DNA of 64,000 nucleotides from JAZKFP01 sp040386355 (GCA_040386355.1 JAZKFP010000056.1:60612-124611); one strand, 5' to 3'; counted from the stretch's first letter, positions 26,445 through 35,739 are shown. The notes: a model not told the origin generated them from the letters alone. Numbers and translations: made by a program.

Positions 26445-26825
26445 TTATTCAGCCTCTTCTTCATCATTTAAAGCGTCGACACGATTAGGATCGTAAATGC
26501 CTTTTAATTTGTTTAAATGATCCTGTAGAGCCACTCGAAGCGCTCCAACCTTGTCTTTTTGGCTGTACTGAAAGCCTTCTAATCCATCAGCAATAGACTT
26601 AAGGTCTAATAAATTAAGTTTTGAAATATCAATGAATGGGTCAAAACCCTCTGGAATTAAGAAATTTTCCTCAACTTTTACCGCTTTTTTGCTAGTTTTT
26701 TCAAAAGTTGCTAAATAATCTTTCTCTTCTGCTTTTGTTACACTGCGTAAATTTCTTTTTTTAGATAAAATCTTGGTCCACTCAAAAATAAGACCTGTTT
26801 TTTCGTTAATTAAATAGCCTGACAT
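26445..26825 (-). CDS. Hypothetical protein between capsid and adaptor
   Basis: 126 residues with an acidic C-terminus (LNDEEEAE). Residues about 68-112 (KLNLLDLKSIADGLEGF...KDKVGALRVALQDHL) resemble a short helix-extended-loop-helix (HeH/SAP-like) fold often found in neck-region phage proteins. It lies just after the capsid terminator. Role unknown; virion assembly is likely. Confidence 0.5.
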   Translation of the reverse strand: MSGYLINEKTGLIFEWTKILSKKRNLRSVTKAEEKDYLATFEKTSKKAVKVEENFLIPEGFDPFIDISKLNLLDLKSIADGLEGFQYSQKDKVGALRVALQDHLNKLKGIYDPNRVDALNDEEEAE

Positions 26826-26838
26826 GTAAAACCCCTAT

Positions 26839-26870
26839 AAAAAAACGCCCCACCCGAAATGAGTGAGGCG
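26839..26870 (-). terminator. Rho-independent terminator after the capsid gene
   Basis: On the minus strand CGCCTCACTC pairs with GGGTGGGGCG (10 bp, two G-U pairs) across a short loop, followed by seven T residues. It begins 7 nt after the major capsid stop, so it should reduce expression of the neck and tail genes relative to the capsid. Confidence 0.8.
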
Positions 26871-26876
26871 AATTTA

Positions 26877-27809
26877 TTAGCCTTTGACGATAACGCCACT
26901 ACCAATTGCAGTGTCATTAACCACTTGGAAGCCGAACACGTTCAAACCGCGAACATATTCACCAAACGAATTTTGGATTCGTAAGGTTTCCATTTTTTTC
27001 ATTTGAGCAGCGAAAGTTAATGCTGATTTATGCCCAAAAACTGGGTAAAACTTACCAGCATCACCACCAGTGCCTTTGTGCATTAGATTGGTTTGATAAA
27101 TCTTAAATCGATCAATCATTCCAACCATTCCATTGCGAATCGGTGATTTATCGTCACCGGTTAAATCGGCATTTTTTAAATCCGATTTCTTCAACATTCC
27201 AGAAGCCCAAACAGGCAACGTAAACCATCGGCCGTCATCAGGAATGTTTTGTTCGTCTAACACTGCGCCGCAATCAATAATCCAATCTAAAATATTATAT
27301 TTAGTTAGGGTTACAGGTGCTGCGGTAGTACCTAAAATATAACCGCCTGATTCTGCACCAGCGGTTAAGCCAGTGTTTGCAGCCGCTACATCCGCATAAA
27401 TAGAACTTAAAACTTCCTTATCAACTTCAATCGCCATTCCTTTTGACGTATCAGTTGACCAGCTATCAAGTTCTTTAATATCCGACTGGTATTTATCAAT
27501 ATCATCAATTTGAAACGCAAAAGTTTTAGCGTGTTCAATTTGCAAATCAATTAACGTTGAGTTTAATTTCTCATACGTAATTGTTCCGCCGATTTCATAA
27601 TCGTTAATTGCAACATTTGGTCTAACACGAATTTTAACCGTGTCGCCCTGACCCTTAATTTCACCTTCATAATCCGTGTTTGAAATATCAGCAATCACAC
27701 ACGTTTTATAAAACTTAGGGGCTAACTTACTTGACCAAATTTGAGGAATAAAACCAGACGTACCAGTTGAGTAGTTAACATAACCACTCGCACGCGTAAT
27801 AACAGCCAT
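26877..27809 (-). CDS. Major capsid protein
   Basis: 310 residues. Order and content fit a podovirus HK97-fold coat: gene directly after a scaffold-like gene, N-terminal segment with FIPQIWSSKLAPKFYK, then the extended beta region (KIRVRPNVAINDYEIGGTI), an EHAKTFAFQIDDIDKYQ block and an Ala-rich C-terminal domain. No N-terminal prohead protease domain is visible, so assembly probably relies on the separate scaffold. The gene is followed by a strong terminator. Confidence 0.8.
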   Translation of the reverse strand: MAVITRASGYVNYSTGTSGFIPQIWSSKLAPKFYKTCVIADISNTDYEGEIKGQGDTVKIRVRPNVAINDYEIGGTITYEKLNSTLIDLQIEHAKTFAFQIDDIDKYQSDIKELDSWSTDTSKGMAIEVDKEVLSSIYADVAAANTGLTAGAESGGYILGTTAAPVTLTKYNILDWIIDCGAVLDEQNIPDDGRWFTLPVWASGMLKKSDLKNADLTGDDKSPIRNGMVGMIDRFKIYQTNLMHKGTGGDAGKFYPVFGHKSALTFAAQMKKMETLRIQNSFGEYVRGLNVFGFQVVNDTAIGSGVIVKG

Positions 27810-27857
27810 TCGACCTGCTCCAAAGCAAATCGAGCCTTAACGAACTGCGTTTTTTAT

Positions 27858-28910
27858 TTAAGGTTTAACGCGTCCGTCAGCAATAGCTCGATCAAATCTT
27901 GCTTTAGTTCTCTCGATCAGGTCAGGGTCAGTAATTCGGCCAGCAATGCAGTCGTCCGAAAACTTTTCCATTTCTTTACCGGTAACAAATTCAACTTTTT
28001 GTTCTACAGACGGACTCGAATCACCTTTCGATTTTGGAGATGTCATAGAACCTAATTGTCGTTTTTTTGCCACCGCATCAAGAGAACTCTCTTTTTGCAG
28101 GAGGCGATCAAACTCTAAATAATATTCAGCGGCGGTATCGAATTTTTCATTCTGAAACGCTCGAACCATTGTCGTTTGACGAGGCTCACCGGTGAATCTG
28201 TCGACTTCTTTAAGCCAAGAAATAAATTGAGGATTTTTATCAATCGAATTCCACTTTTCTTTGCCACCGGTTAAATCGTAAATGGCATTCATCGCTTCAT
28301 CTTCAGTGATGACAGATGCTTGTTGTAGATCAGGCTTTTTCGCTTGGGCTTTAACTTTCGCTTTTTCTAAACCAAATTCTTTTGCAACATCATTTCTAAT
28401 GGCTTGGAATAATTCAGGCTCATAACCGGCTGTATCGTCGTTAGACGCTTTCACCTTTAAAAGCTCAGCTTCAGCATAGTCCGCTCGCTCTCTTTCTTCT
28501 CGTAACGCTGCTTGAACTTCCTGCAAATTAACGGTTAATCGCTCATTTTTAGTTCGTTCAATTTTTGTTAGCGTTCTTTCACGCGGGAGTTCGGCGTCAT
28601 ATTTACCTTGCAAAATTTTAAATTTGTTTTCCCAATACGCATCATTTTTAGCGGGATCTTTTTCGCTATTTTCTGCAATATCTTCAGAAACAATTTCTTT
28701 TTGCTCTACAACTTCGGTCTGTTTTTCTTCCTCAATTTCTTGCAGAGCTGAGGGTTTATTTTCAGTGTTCTGCACTTCTTGTAATGCGCTGGTTTGTTCT
28801 TGAGTGTTGCCATCGTCTGGCAGCTCTTGATTCGCGGCGCCTTGGCTTAGATACTGAATTAAGCGTTCTGCTTCTGCTTCTTCAGCTTCTAATCGACTTT
28901 TAATATTCAT
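27858..28910 (-). CDS. Scaffolding protein candidate
   Basis: 350 residues, highly charged and helical, with Gln/Glu-rich low-complexity segments at about 30-90 and a coiled coil at 110-160. The C-terminal 40 residues are basic (ERTKARFDRAIADGRVKP), as expected for a scaffold that contacts the coat. It lies between portal and capsid, the standard place for scaffold genes. Confidence 0.7.
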   Translation of the reverse strand: MNIKSRLEAEEAEAERLIQYLSQGAANQELPDDGNTQEQTSALQEVQNTENKPSALQEIEEEKQTEVVEQKEIVSEDIAENSEKDPAKNDAYWENKFKILQGKYDAELPRERTLTKIERTKNERLTVNLQEVQAALREERERADYAEAELLKVKASNDDTAGYEPELFQAIRNDVAKEFGLEKAKVKAQAKKPDLQQASVITEDEAMNAIYDLTGGKEKWNSIDKNPQFISWLKEVDRFTGEPRQTTMVRAFQNEKFDTAAEYYLEFDRLLQKESSLDAVAKKRQLGSMTSPKSKGDSSPSVEQKVEFVTGKEMEKFSDDCIAGRITDPDLIERTKARFDRAIADGRVKP

Positions 28911-29015
28911 TTGATCGCGTCCTATTCAAGAGCTGCCAATTAAATTAATGGCGGTGTTCTTGTATGAATTAAAAAATGTTCGAGCTATCGTTTTATTCGA
29001 GTAGTGTTCGAAGCA

Positions 29016-29246
29016 TTAATTTTTTTGTAGTTCGTCTTGTGCGGTTTCAATTTTTTTAATTAAAACTTCTACAAAACGGGCCTTGCCTTGTAAGAGCTGT
29101 ACCTGCTCTTGCTTGGCGTTTCTTAATTGAATATCAGTTAGTTTTTGCTCTGTCAAAAGGAGTTTAAGCCACAGGTTTTTTTCACTTAATTTCATCGCCG
29201 CTAAATAGCGTAAAAACATTTCTTCATCTTCTGTACGCTTCGCCAT
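29016..29246 (-). CDS. Small coiled-coil protein between portal and scaffold
   Basis: 76 residues, entirely helical (KLSEKNLWLKLLLTEQKLTD and a Gln/Lys-rich end). It starts immediately after the portal stop. Possibly a minor head protein or assembly chaperone. No family recognised. Confidence 0.55.
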   Translation of the reverse strand: MAKRTEDEEMFLRYLAAMKLSEKNLWLKLLLTEQKLTDIQLRNAKQEQVQLLQGKARFVEVLIKKIETAQDELQKN

Positions 29247-31400
29247 TTAAACCACCTGAGCCTGATTTTGTGGTAATTGCTGCATATTAGGATCGTTCAT
29301 CGGCTGACCTTGTGGAGGCATTAAACCGCCTTGTTTTGCTTGTACTAACGCAAGCTGTTGGTCTTGTTCCATTTGTATTTTTTGCTGAATTGCTAAATCA
29401 ATTGCATCGGGCGACTGCACAATTTTGTCAGGGTCTAATTCAAGCGTTTTTGCAGTTTCTTTTAATAAATAAGAACGCCCTGGAATACCCATTATTTGCG
29501 AGTCCATAGGGTTTAATGATCTATCCATAAATTCAGCACGGCGCATTCTCATCGTCTCTTTTTGCATTAATGAGGAAGAGCCACGAACTTTTACTTCTAA
29601 ATCTGCACTTAAATGCAAATCAGGTTCAAACATTCGGTTGTGGTGATATAAACGCCAAATCATTTTTTCAAATAAATTAACGTCAATATTTAACGCGACT
29701 TGTTTTAATCCTTTTGCGGCAGAATCCATAAGCATAGATAAACCAGAAGCCGTTCCTGCCGCGCCAGATTTTGAATCACCGCCATACTGGTATTTAGGAA
29801 TCCCAGTTACTTCATCAGCAAGCAATGAAAAATGATTCATTACTTCTAATAATTGGCTGGAATATAATTGCGGTTGAAAAAATTGCAGAGGCAAACTTGA
29901 ATATTGCTGCGCCATAGATTCAGACGTATTAAACGCCCAGATTTTGAATGGGTGGATGTTCGTAATATCTTCTTTAGGATCGATTTGTGCGACGTCAATA
30001 CCAACCTGAGGACCTGCTGCAAACGCGACGTTATCCGCACATGAGCGCGCCGTAACGTTGACCATATCTTGGCAATCGCGCATCAGATAAGGCAAAGAAA
30101 TTCCGTTACCCCAAAAGGTGCTTGAGTCAAACGGATTAACTTTATAAATTGCTTTACGGTTTAGCGGGTCTTGATTTAATACGCATTTAAATACATCGCC
30201 ACCGACAAACCACACTTCGGCGTCATAATATTCATCAGGAATAATTGAATCGTTTGCAGCTTGTTCAAAATCGCCTTGATTTGCTGCCTGGCTTATTTGA
30301 TCGGTGCGTTGCGTAATTCCGTACTCAATTAACATTTCACCGCTTAATTTTCCTAAAAAGCGAAGCGCTGTAACTTGACCGCGTGACGTCCAAAAACTTG
30401 TGTCTTGTCCTTCTAATTGTTCGCGCTCTGAATCATTCGTATTTAACCAATCTGATCCACCGCCATTTTTATATTGTTCAATTATTTTTCGAACGGCTTC
30501 TTCTTTAACGCCTTCCAATCCAATCATCGAGCGCAAGTCACTTAATGAAACACGCTTAACAACAAACAAATCAACATCGTTAACATCGGCAATTCGCGGA
30601 TCACAAGGATAAACATCAAAAGGACTAATACGCTCAAAGTCCACAAGCTGTGCATCTTCAACTTGAGGCTTGCTACCCTTACCGAATTTAAGCCTTTTTT
30701 GATTGCGGATAATCGGCGCTTCAAAAAACGCGGCGCAGTACGTTGATAGATCGTCGATAAAGAGCATGAATTCATTTTTAAAATTACTCTCCGCTATTTG
30801 ATCCTCAATTTTCTGCGTCATTGCGTCAGCGCCTTTTCGCGCTTCTTCAAATATCTCTTTTTTTAATCGTTCTTTTGAGGCTTCAAGAACAGCTTGACCG
30901 GCGCTTTGCATATCCCAACCGTTTTGCATGAAAATATTTTGCAATTCCATTGTCATTTGGTATGTCGTAATAGGATTTAATTCAGGTTGTGGCGTCGGAT
31001 CGATCGTGAAAGGCATTTCACCGGAATTCATGAAAATATCTTTTAACCAAGCGGCCATTGATCGGCATTTAACGTCGGTTAACATCACAAAAATATTTGT
31101 TGATCCATCTTTAATAATTTGCGATTCCATCGACGAGGAATATTTGCCTTTCTTTTGACGCATACAGACTAATAATTCGTCTTTAATGTTGTTCTCTTTG
31201 CGCTGATGCGCATCACTCCAAAGCCCGTTTAAATGTGCCACAAGGCTTGAATATTTATCTTGCAGATCTTGCGCTTCCATTTCTTTTTGCATTTGCTGGT
31301 CGTAAATATTTTTTTGTTCTTCAGCACGCACAACATCCATAGCCGTTGCTTTTTGTAGCAAGCCATCAGCGGGCGGTAAAAATTGGAATAAATCGCTCAT
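29247..31400 (-). CDS. Portal protein
   Basis: 717 residues, the large size usual for podovirus portals. It lies directly downstream of the large terminase gene. The sequence shows an N-terminal helical arm, a central wing with YPCDPRIADVNDVDLFV, then PFDSSTFWGNGISLPYLMRDCQDM and a helix-rich stem (EVTGIPKYQYGGD...AAGTASGLSMLMDSA), which is a portal signature. The last 50 residues are Gln/Pro/Met-rich and probably form the barrel end or a disordered tail. It forms the dodecameric DNA port of the head. Confidence 0.85.
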   Translation of the reverse strand: MSDLFQFLPPADGLLQKATAMDVVRAEEQKNIYDQQMQKEMEAQDLQDKYSSLVAHLNGLWSDAHQRKENNIKDELLVCMRQKKGKYSSSMESQIIKDGSTNIFVMLTDVKCRSMAAWLKDIFMNSGEMPFTIDPTPQPELNPITTYQMTMELQNIFMQNGWDMQSAGQAVLEASKERLKKEIFEEARKGADAMTQKIEDQIAESNFKNEFMLFIDDLSTYCAAFFEAPIIRNQKRLKFGKGSKPQVEDAQLVDFERISPFDVYPCDPRIADVNDVDLFVVKRVSLSDLRSMIGLEGVKEEAVRKIIEQYKNGGGSDWLNTNDSEREQLEGQDTSFWTSRGQVTALRFLGKLSGEMLIEYGITQRTDQISQAANQGDFEQAANDSIIPDEYYDAEVWFVGGDVFKCVLNQDPLNRKAIYKVNPFDSSTFWGNGISLPYLMRDCQDMVNVTARSCADNVAFAAGPQVGIDVAQIDPKEDITNIHPFKIWAFNTSESMAQQYSSLPLQFFQPQLYSSQLLEVMNHFSLLADEVTGIPKYQYGGDSKSGAAGTASGLSMLMDSAAKGLKQVALNIDVNLFEKMIWRLYHHNRMFEPDLHLSADLEVKVRGSSSLMQKETMRMRRAEFMDRSLNPMDSQIMGIPGRSYLLKETAKTLELDPDKIVQSPDAIDLAIQQKIQMEQDQQLALVQAKQGGLMPPQGQPMNDPNMQQLPQNQAQVV

Positions 31401-31405
31401 AATAA

Positions 31406-33061
31406 TTAGGCTCGTTTAGGTGTTGTCATTTGGCGGGATTTTTGGCTTGGCGGATTAATTCCCAGCGCTTTATTGCGATGCGGGTTCATAATTGGATGAT
31501 TGCAAGCCATTTGCATAAATGCGTCAGCACCATGAGAAGCCCAATTGTGTAGGGGTGTTTCTTTCCAGGTCTGAGTTTTTGTGTTCCATTCTTTTTTATA
31601 ATTTTCGAGCGCAATAATTCCGTCGTGACATTTATTTTCGTCGAATCGACAAAAGCCAATAATCATGTGGCCAAGCGTAATTTGCGCTTCTTTTTCGATG
31701 ACTTTCGTTGCGGTGAATTTGAGGTTGTAATTTGTTTTAGCGATCTGCATTTTTGAACCATTTGCAGACCAATTGCGGTGTTTAATATCGTGCGGACCGA
31801 AATGCTGGTTATAGCGATAACCTAGGTCTCGTGTTTTATCTTTAATAACTTGCGAGTAATGATCTAAATACAATTCGTTGTTGTGGTAATAATCGATGAC
31901 GTGAATCATTGAGCCAACGGTTTGAGTAAACCAGATAGCAGTCGTATCGAGTCCTACGTCCCACCATGTATCGACGTTGTAAGCCGCGTTAAACGGTACA
32001 ATTCCAATGCGACCATCAACATAAGCCCTTTCCATGGCGACTTTGAAATAAGCGCCTTCTACAAATACTTCGAAAGCTTCTTTAGCAATTGTAGGAAATT
32101 CGCGCTTAATATTCGGGCCTAGCGTTTCTTCCTCTTTGATGTACCATTTTTGTTGCGCTTCGGTTAATACAATCTCATTCTCTTTTTCTAATTTAATAAA
32201 ATACGCTTTAAATCGGTCATTAATTTCAACCGCTTTGCATTCTTCAGTATTTAATTGATATTCGGGCGTCTCATACCATGGCGAGAATTGGAATTTAAAA
32301 TCTTTTCGAGTCAGTGGAATATTATTTAAAGCACGTTGCTCAGCCTTAAGCGTCATTTCTGCGAAATAGCCTTCACGCCCTTCAGCAGTTGATTCAATAA
32401 ATCCAACGCCGTTAATTGGTAGCGCTGGCAATGTTCCGGTAATTATCTCTTCAGCACGAATCGGGTATTTCTTACAGATCTTTCCGAACTCTGAAATTAA
32501 TAACCACTGAGGCGTACCAGAACGAAATGACGTGCCTACTTGAATGCTTGAACCATTAGCGAATTTAACACCGGTTTGGGATTTAGATTTAATCGCTGAA
32601 TAGTGCTTGAGCCAGTCCGGTAGATTCTCTAAAGCAAATAAAACTTTGTTTCTAAATAGTTCGCTAGCTTCTCTCGTACCGTGCGCAATAACGCCGCATG
32701 AGACGTTTGAATTAAAAAGACAGGTGTCAGAGAAGAGCAAGAGAATAAACGTCGTAAAGCCTTGTTGGCGGGCTTTTAATACGAGGTTTCTTTTAGATAC
32801 GTTCTTCAATAATTTACGTTGCGCCGCGTTCATTTTGAACTGAACAAGCTCACCGTCTTTGTTAATAATCTTGTATAAATTATCGAGACGCCACGCGCGA
32901 CTTTTTAAACAGCGTTCAATCTTCTCTTCATTAGATAAAGTTGATAAATCCAGCGGGATAACGTTATTTTTGCTTTTTTCAGGTGCGACATTTTTATGGA
33001 CATTTTCTGCGACAATTGGCGAGTAATCGTGACGAATCTTAAACGCTGTCATCGAGTTCAT
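31406..33061 (-). CDS. terL: Terminase large subunit
   Basis: 551 residues. ATPase part: a deviant Walker A LKARQQGFTT at about 95-104 and a Walker B WLLISEFG ending in E191-F-G. Nuclease part: WWDVGLDTTAIW near residue 370 provides the first RNase-H-like acidic residues, followed by IHVIDYYHN and the GPHDIKHRNW block. Together they translocate DNA into the head and cut the concatemer. It overlaps the small subunit by 23 nt and precedes the portal gene. Confidence 0.92.
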   Translation of the reverse strand: MNSMTAFKIRHDYSPIVAENVHKNVAPEKSKNNVIPLDLSTLSNEEKIERCLKSRAWRLDNLYKIINKDGELVQFKMNAAQRKLLKNVSKRNLVLKARQQGFTTFILLLFSDTCLFNSNVSCGVIAHGTREASELFRNKVLFALENLPDWLKHYSAIKSKSQTGVKFANGSSIQVGTSFRSGTPQWLLISEFGKICKKYPIRAEEIITGTLPALPINGVGFIESTAEGREGYFAEMTLKAEQRALNNIPLTRKDFKFQFSPWYETPEYQLNTEECKAVEINDRFKAYFIKLEKENEIVLTEAQQKWYIKEEETLGPNIKREFPTIAKEAFEVFVEGAYFKVAMERAYVDGRIGIVPFNAAYNVDTWWDVGLDTTAIWFTQTVGSMIHVIDYYHNNELYLDHYSQVIKDKTRDLGYRYNQHFGPHDIKHRNWSANGSKMQIAKTNYNLKFTATKVIEKEAQITLGHMIIGFCRFDENKCHDGIIALENYKKEWNTKTQTWKETPLHNWASHGADAFMQMACNHPIMNPHRNKALGINPPSQKSRQMTTPKRA

Positions 33062-33578
33062 CCCGATCTGCGTCTAGCGTTTTAGTTGAGCCATCGATTG
33101 CGCTTAGAATGGATGAAATAAAGTCAGGAATATTGCTGGCAGCTTCATTCTCTTTCGTGTCGATCTTATCAAGCATGCCGATTGATTTAATGACGGCTTC
33201 TTTATCCGTGCCGATAAATACTTCTTTAGTATTTCCCTCTTCGTCTACGATCGTTTCAATACCGCTCAAAGCCATATTCGCAACGGCTGTTAATGCGTGA
33301 CGTTTGAAGAAATCACTTGATAATGTGCGCGACAACATTAATTCACGATGCTTTGCTAACGTATCTCTCAAGCCGCCTTCTTTCATCATGGCTTTTGCTA
33401 ATTTAACAATTGCCGAATAACTCGCGCCTTTTTCATCTTGTGACGCGGCGTTGTACGCTTTATAAATCGATCCCGTTTCAGCAAACGTTATAAAAAACGC
33501 TTGATGCTCATCGCTCATTGCGTCGAATAATTCTGAGAGTTCGGGATTAGCGAATGAGTCGCTCATGACTAACGACAT
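33039..33578 (-). CDS. terS: Terminase small subunit
   Basis: 179 residues. An N-terminal helical region (DEHQAFFITFAETGSIYKAYNAA) has the helix-turn-helix look of small terminases that recognise new unit DNA, and the end is acidic (LDADRDELDDSV). Assigned mainly because it lies directly upstream of, and overlaps, the large subunit. It overlaps the lysozyme stop by TAATG. Confidence 0.7.
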   Translation of the reverse strand: MSLVMSDSFANPELSELFDAMSDEHQAFFITFAETGSIYKAYNAASQDEKGASYSAIVKLAKAMMKEGGLRDTLAKHRELMLSRTLSSDFFKRHALTAVANMALSGIETIVDEEGNTKEVFIGTDKEAVIKSIGMLDKIDTKENEAASNIPDFISSILSAIDGSTKTLDADRDELDDSV

Positions 33579-34054
33579 TAGCTAAGCCCCATGCATTGCT
33601 TGAATTCTTTTTGACGCCTAATTATTAATCCTGGAATTTGTTTTCCCTTTGATTTAGTCCAGCGAAGCATCTCAAGACAAGCGCCCTCGTAATCTTGAGT
33701 ATTTAATTTTTTAACAAGTGTTGAATTGCAAAATGCTGTTGAACCTACGTTATACGTAAATGAAACAAGCGAATCGTATTCATGCTGTGCTAGCGGTACT
33801 TTCACACAGCTTTTAATTGAACCTTCAAAAGTACTAACGTCGTTAAGTGCGCGTGATACAGCGTTAACCGGATCAATTCGTTGCCCCATCTGTACGCCGT
33901 GAGTCGTTCCAAATCCAAGCGTTGGAACATCTCCAGGGATTGGAATGTAGGCTTTATCTGAATAGCCTTCATGAATTATTAATCCAAGAAATGCGCTAGC
34001 TGAGATAGCGAGAGAAGCGATTGAGATTCGTAATTTAGAGCGCGGCTCAATCAT
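33578..34054 (-). CDS. Endolysin, GH24 lysozyme with N-terminal anchor (SAR type)
   Basis: 158 residues. Residues 8-27 are a weakly hydrophobic Ser/Ala-rich helix typical of signal-arrest-release endolysins. The catalytic region reads HEGYSDKAYIPIPGDVPTLG: E29 is the general acid, and D42 and T45 fill the remaining active-site positions in this subfamily. C-terminal SFTYNVGSTAFCNSTL and LRWTKSKGKQIPGL are GH24 signatures. It cleaves peptidoglycan glycan strands. Holin-like gene upstream (4-nt overlap), terminase downstream. Confidence 0.9.
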   Translation of the reverse strand: MIEPRSKLRISIASLAISASAFLGLIIHEGYSDKAYIPIPGDVPTLGFGTTHGVQMGQRIDPVNAVSRALNDVSTFEGSIKSCVKVPLAQHEYDSLVSFTYNVGSTAFCNSTLVKKLNTQDYEGACLEMLRWTKSKGKQIPGLIIRRQKEFKQCMGLS

Positions 34055-34521
34055 TGTGATGACCTACTGCCGAACCACCAAGTGACAGCGGTTGTGGTTA
34101 GAAACACAGTTGAATTAATTGCCTCAGCGAACAGCTCAGGTGGAATTTCTGCGCCTGCTGTAAATAATTTGTATGAGATAGAAGTTTGCTGAATTAATAA
34201 ATAACAAGTAATAAGAGGACGCATTAAGCCGCGTATAGCGTCGATGTATTGATTGCCGTATGTAGCTTTGTCTGATTCAAAACTTGCTTGTAATGAGGCT
34301 TCTCTTGCGTTAATTAAAGCAATTTCTTTTCCTGTCTCACCTTCAACGCGAGCTTTTTCTATTTGCTTATCGAAATGCCTTAAATCAATTTCACGCATTT
34401 TTAATTGATGCGCGTTTTCTTCTTTCTTACCGACGAACTCAAGACCGGCTTTGCTTAATGCGCCAATCGTTCCGAGAATCCCACCGCCTGCCGCTGAAGC
34501 TAATAAATCAAGCATTAGCAA
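34051..34521 (-). CDS. Holin, 3TM (GTA_holin_3TM) type
   Basis: 156 residues. A Gly/Ala-rich N-terminal hydrophobic segment (residues 3-22), a charged helix in the middle (about 30-85), and two C-terminal hydrophobic spans beginning at RPLITCYLLIQ and ending TTTAVTWWFGSRSS. The RPL and WWFGSR elements are characteristic of the 3TM holin family of gene transfer agents and phages. It overlaps the endolysin start, forming a lysis cassette. Confidence 0.8.
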   Translation of the reverse strand: MLMLDLLASAAGGGILGTIGALSKAGLEFVGKKEENAHQLKMREIDLRHFDKQIEKARVEGETGKEIALINAREASLQASFESDKATYGNQYIDAIRGLMRPLITCYLLIQQTSISYKLFTAGAEIPPELFAEAINSTVFLTTTAVTWWFGSRSSQ

Positions 34522-34978
34522 CCACCTTAAGACTTAACTCTTCAAGTCTCATCAGAGCAGTTAAAGCAGCCAGCGCTGATTGATTCGTTGCAAGCTTTGC
34601 GCTGAAAGATTGATCCGCGATGATCTTTGCGTTTTTACGATTAAGACAAGCGAAGTGATCTAATACATCCGATTCATTTTTAAGTTTTGCAGTCGTGTTG
34701 TGATATGCGTAGATGTTTGCAGTAGCAGCGCCGACAAGCATTGAAGTTGTAAACGTATCTAATTGCGTCATCTTTTCATTAATTAAATAACTAATGACGA
34801 AATGATCTGTTATTGAAGCTGCGATAACTTGCCCTAGCGTTTTAATTGCGGCCGGCAATTTATCTATATCAATTACTGACTCGTGAACTAATTCCCCGCT
34901 CTGATTAACAGACACAATAGAAACCGCGTCTTTATCGCAAAACACGGCAGTTAGATGCGGATCATCAAGATTCTTCAT
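34508..34978 (-). CDS. Unknown first gene of the late operon
   Basis: 156 residues. The fold pattern (AVFCDKDAVSIVSVNQSG, then HFVISYLINE, then an Ala/Leu-rich helix NQSALAALTALMRLEEL) is reminiscent of RNase-H/actin-like alpha/beta proteins, but the acidic residues do not match any nuclease I can name. It overlaps the holin by 14 nt. No Shine-Dalgarno is visible. Could be a lysis regulator or a late regulator. Confidence 0.5.
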   Translation of the reverse strand: MKNLDDPHLTAVFCDKDAVSIVSVNQSGELVHESVIDIDKLPAAIKTLGQVIAASITDHFVISYLINEKMTQLDTFTTSMLVGAATANIYAYHNTTAKLKNESDVLDHFACLNRKNAKIIADQSFSAKLATNQSALAALTALMRLEELSLKVVANA

Positions 34979-35195
34979 GCGTTCAACTCACATTTTTATA
35001 GATGTTAATTGACGCTATCAGTTAAAAAATCGAAATTCAAAAGGAGTTATATATTGATAAAATCGATAATTGATTGGCTTATATATCGGAAAAACAAATA
35101 TACAAGACTAACAAATGGGGGAAATATATCGATAGGACTTAATTGTGAAATCGTGGCGATATTAGATTAAAGGAATGTATTTCCAAATTCCCCAA

Positions 35196-35261
35196 ATAGA
35201 AGTAGGTAATCTCAGATAGAAGTAGGTTATGGAAGTAGGCTCACATTAAATAGAAGTAGGT
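35196..35261. repeat. Four direct repeats of ATAGAAGTAGGT
   Basis: Exact copies at 35196-35207, 35216-35227 and 35250-35261, plus a variant ATGGAAGTAGGC at 35229-35240. Centre spacings are 20, 13 and 21 bp, that is near two helical turns between exact copies. They are all in one orientation in the control region upstream of the late operon; probable activator or repressor sites. Confidence 0.7.
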
Positions 35262-35294
35262 AAACTCTCGCTTTATGCTTCCTTGTGAGCAAAT

Positions 35295-35378
35295 CTTATT
35301 TCATTGCAAATCGATTTGAGCATCCCGCAATACATCAAACCATTGTTATCTATAGATTTTCTTATTTCATCGCAAACC
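35295..35378. repeat. Pair of 18-bp direct repeats CTTATTTCATYGCAAAYC
   Basis: CTTATTTCATTGCAAATC at 35295-35312 and CTTATTTCATCGCAAACC at 35361-35378 match at 16 of 18 positions, 66 bp apart. They lie just upstream of the 35421 promoter and are candidate operators for it. Confidence 0.6.
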
Positions 35379-35420
35379 ATGGTAAAGATAAATTATTTAA
35401 TAAATATTCAAAATAAACCA

Positions 35421-35449
35421 TTGACACACCGGACGAAACGCCCTATATT
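35421..35449 (+). promoter_or_regulatory. Consensus sigma70 promoter
   Basis: Perfect -35 TTGACA (35421-35426), 17-bp spacer, -10 TATATT (35444-35449). Drives the operon starting at 35496. Confidence 0.8.
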
Positions 35450-35495
35450 TAAATCATGAAAATAACGCGAGATCACAAGCAAAGGAGATGAAATT

Positions 35496-35729
35496 ATGAA
35501 AAAACTTAACAAAAATTTTGTTGAAATTATTGAGCACATAAAAGCAGCTACAAGTATCGATATTAGCCAAATATCATTGGTATCTAATAAGCCAAAGACC
35601 TTTTTTCAAGTTGATCAATCTAAATTAAGTGATTTTGAAAAAAGAATGATTCTAGATGCTGAGTGGCGCTATAAAAAATTCAGAATTGAAAATAACGGCT
35701 TTTTGGGCTGGGCTTTGTTAGCCGCTTAA
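35496..35729 (+). CDS. Hypothetical 77-residue protein
   Basis: Starts at ATG 35496 with a full AAGGAGAT ribosome site and a consensus promoter upstream, so it should be well expressed. Helical and basic, no HTH clearly visible. It could be expressed in the lysogen, because it sits outside the cI-controlled arms. Function unknown. Confidence 0.65.
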   Translation: MKKLNKNFVEIIEHIKAATSIDISQISLVSNKPKTFFQVDQSKLSDFEKRMILDAEWRYKKFRIENNGFLGWALLAA

Positions 35730-35739
35730 TTTTTAACCC

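Larger units (their letters stand above)
34979..35495. other. 517-bp intergenic region between the late operon and a plus-strand operon
   Basis: No open gene of credible length. It contains four copies of an ATAGAAGTAGGT repeat, a pair of 18-bp repeats, a 12-bp palindrome CAAATCGATTTG at 35307-35318, several ATCGATA motifs in the AT-rich left half and a consensus promoter at 35421. It separates the divergent late (minus) and 35496 (plus) operons, so it is the expected control region for late transcription. Confidence 0.6.

Noticed and set aside
35196..35261. Short regular repeats considered as a CRISPR array
   Set aside because: Units are only 12 bp with 1- to 22-bp gaps and there are no cas genes.
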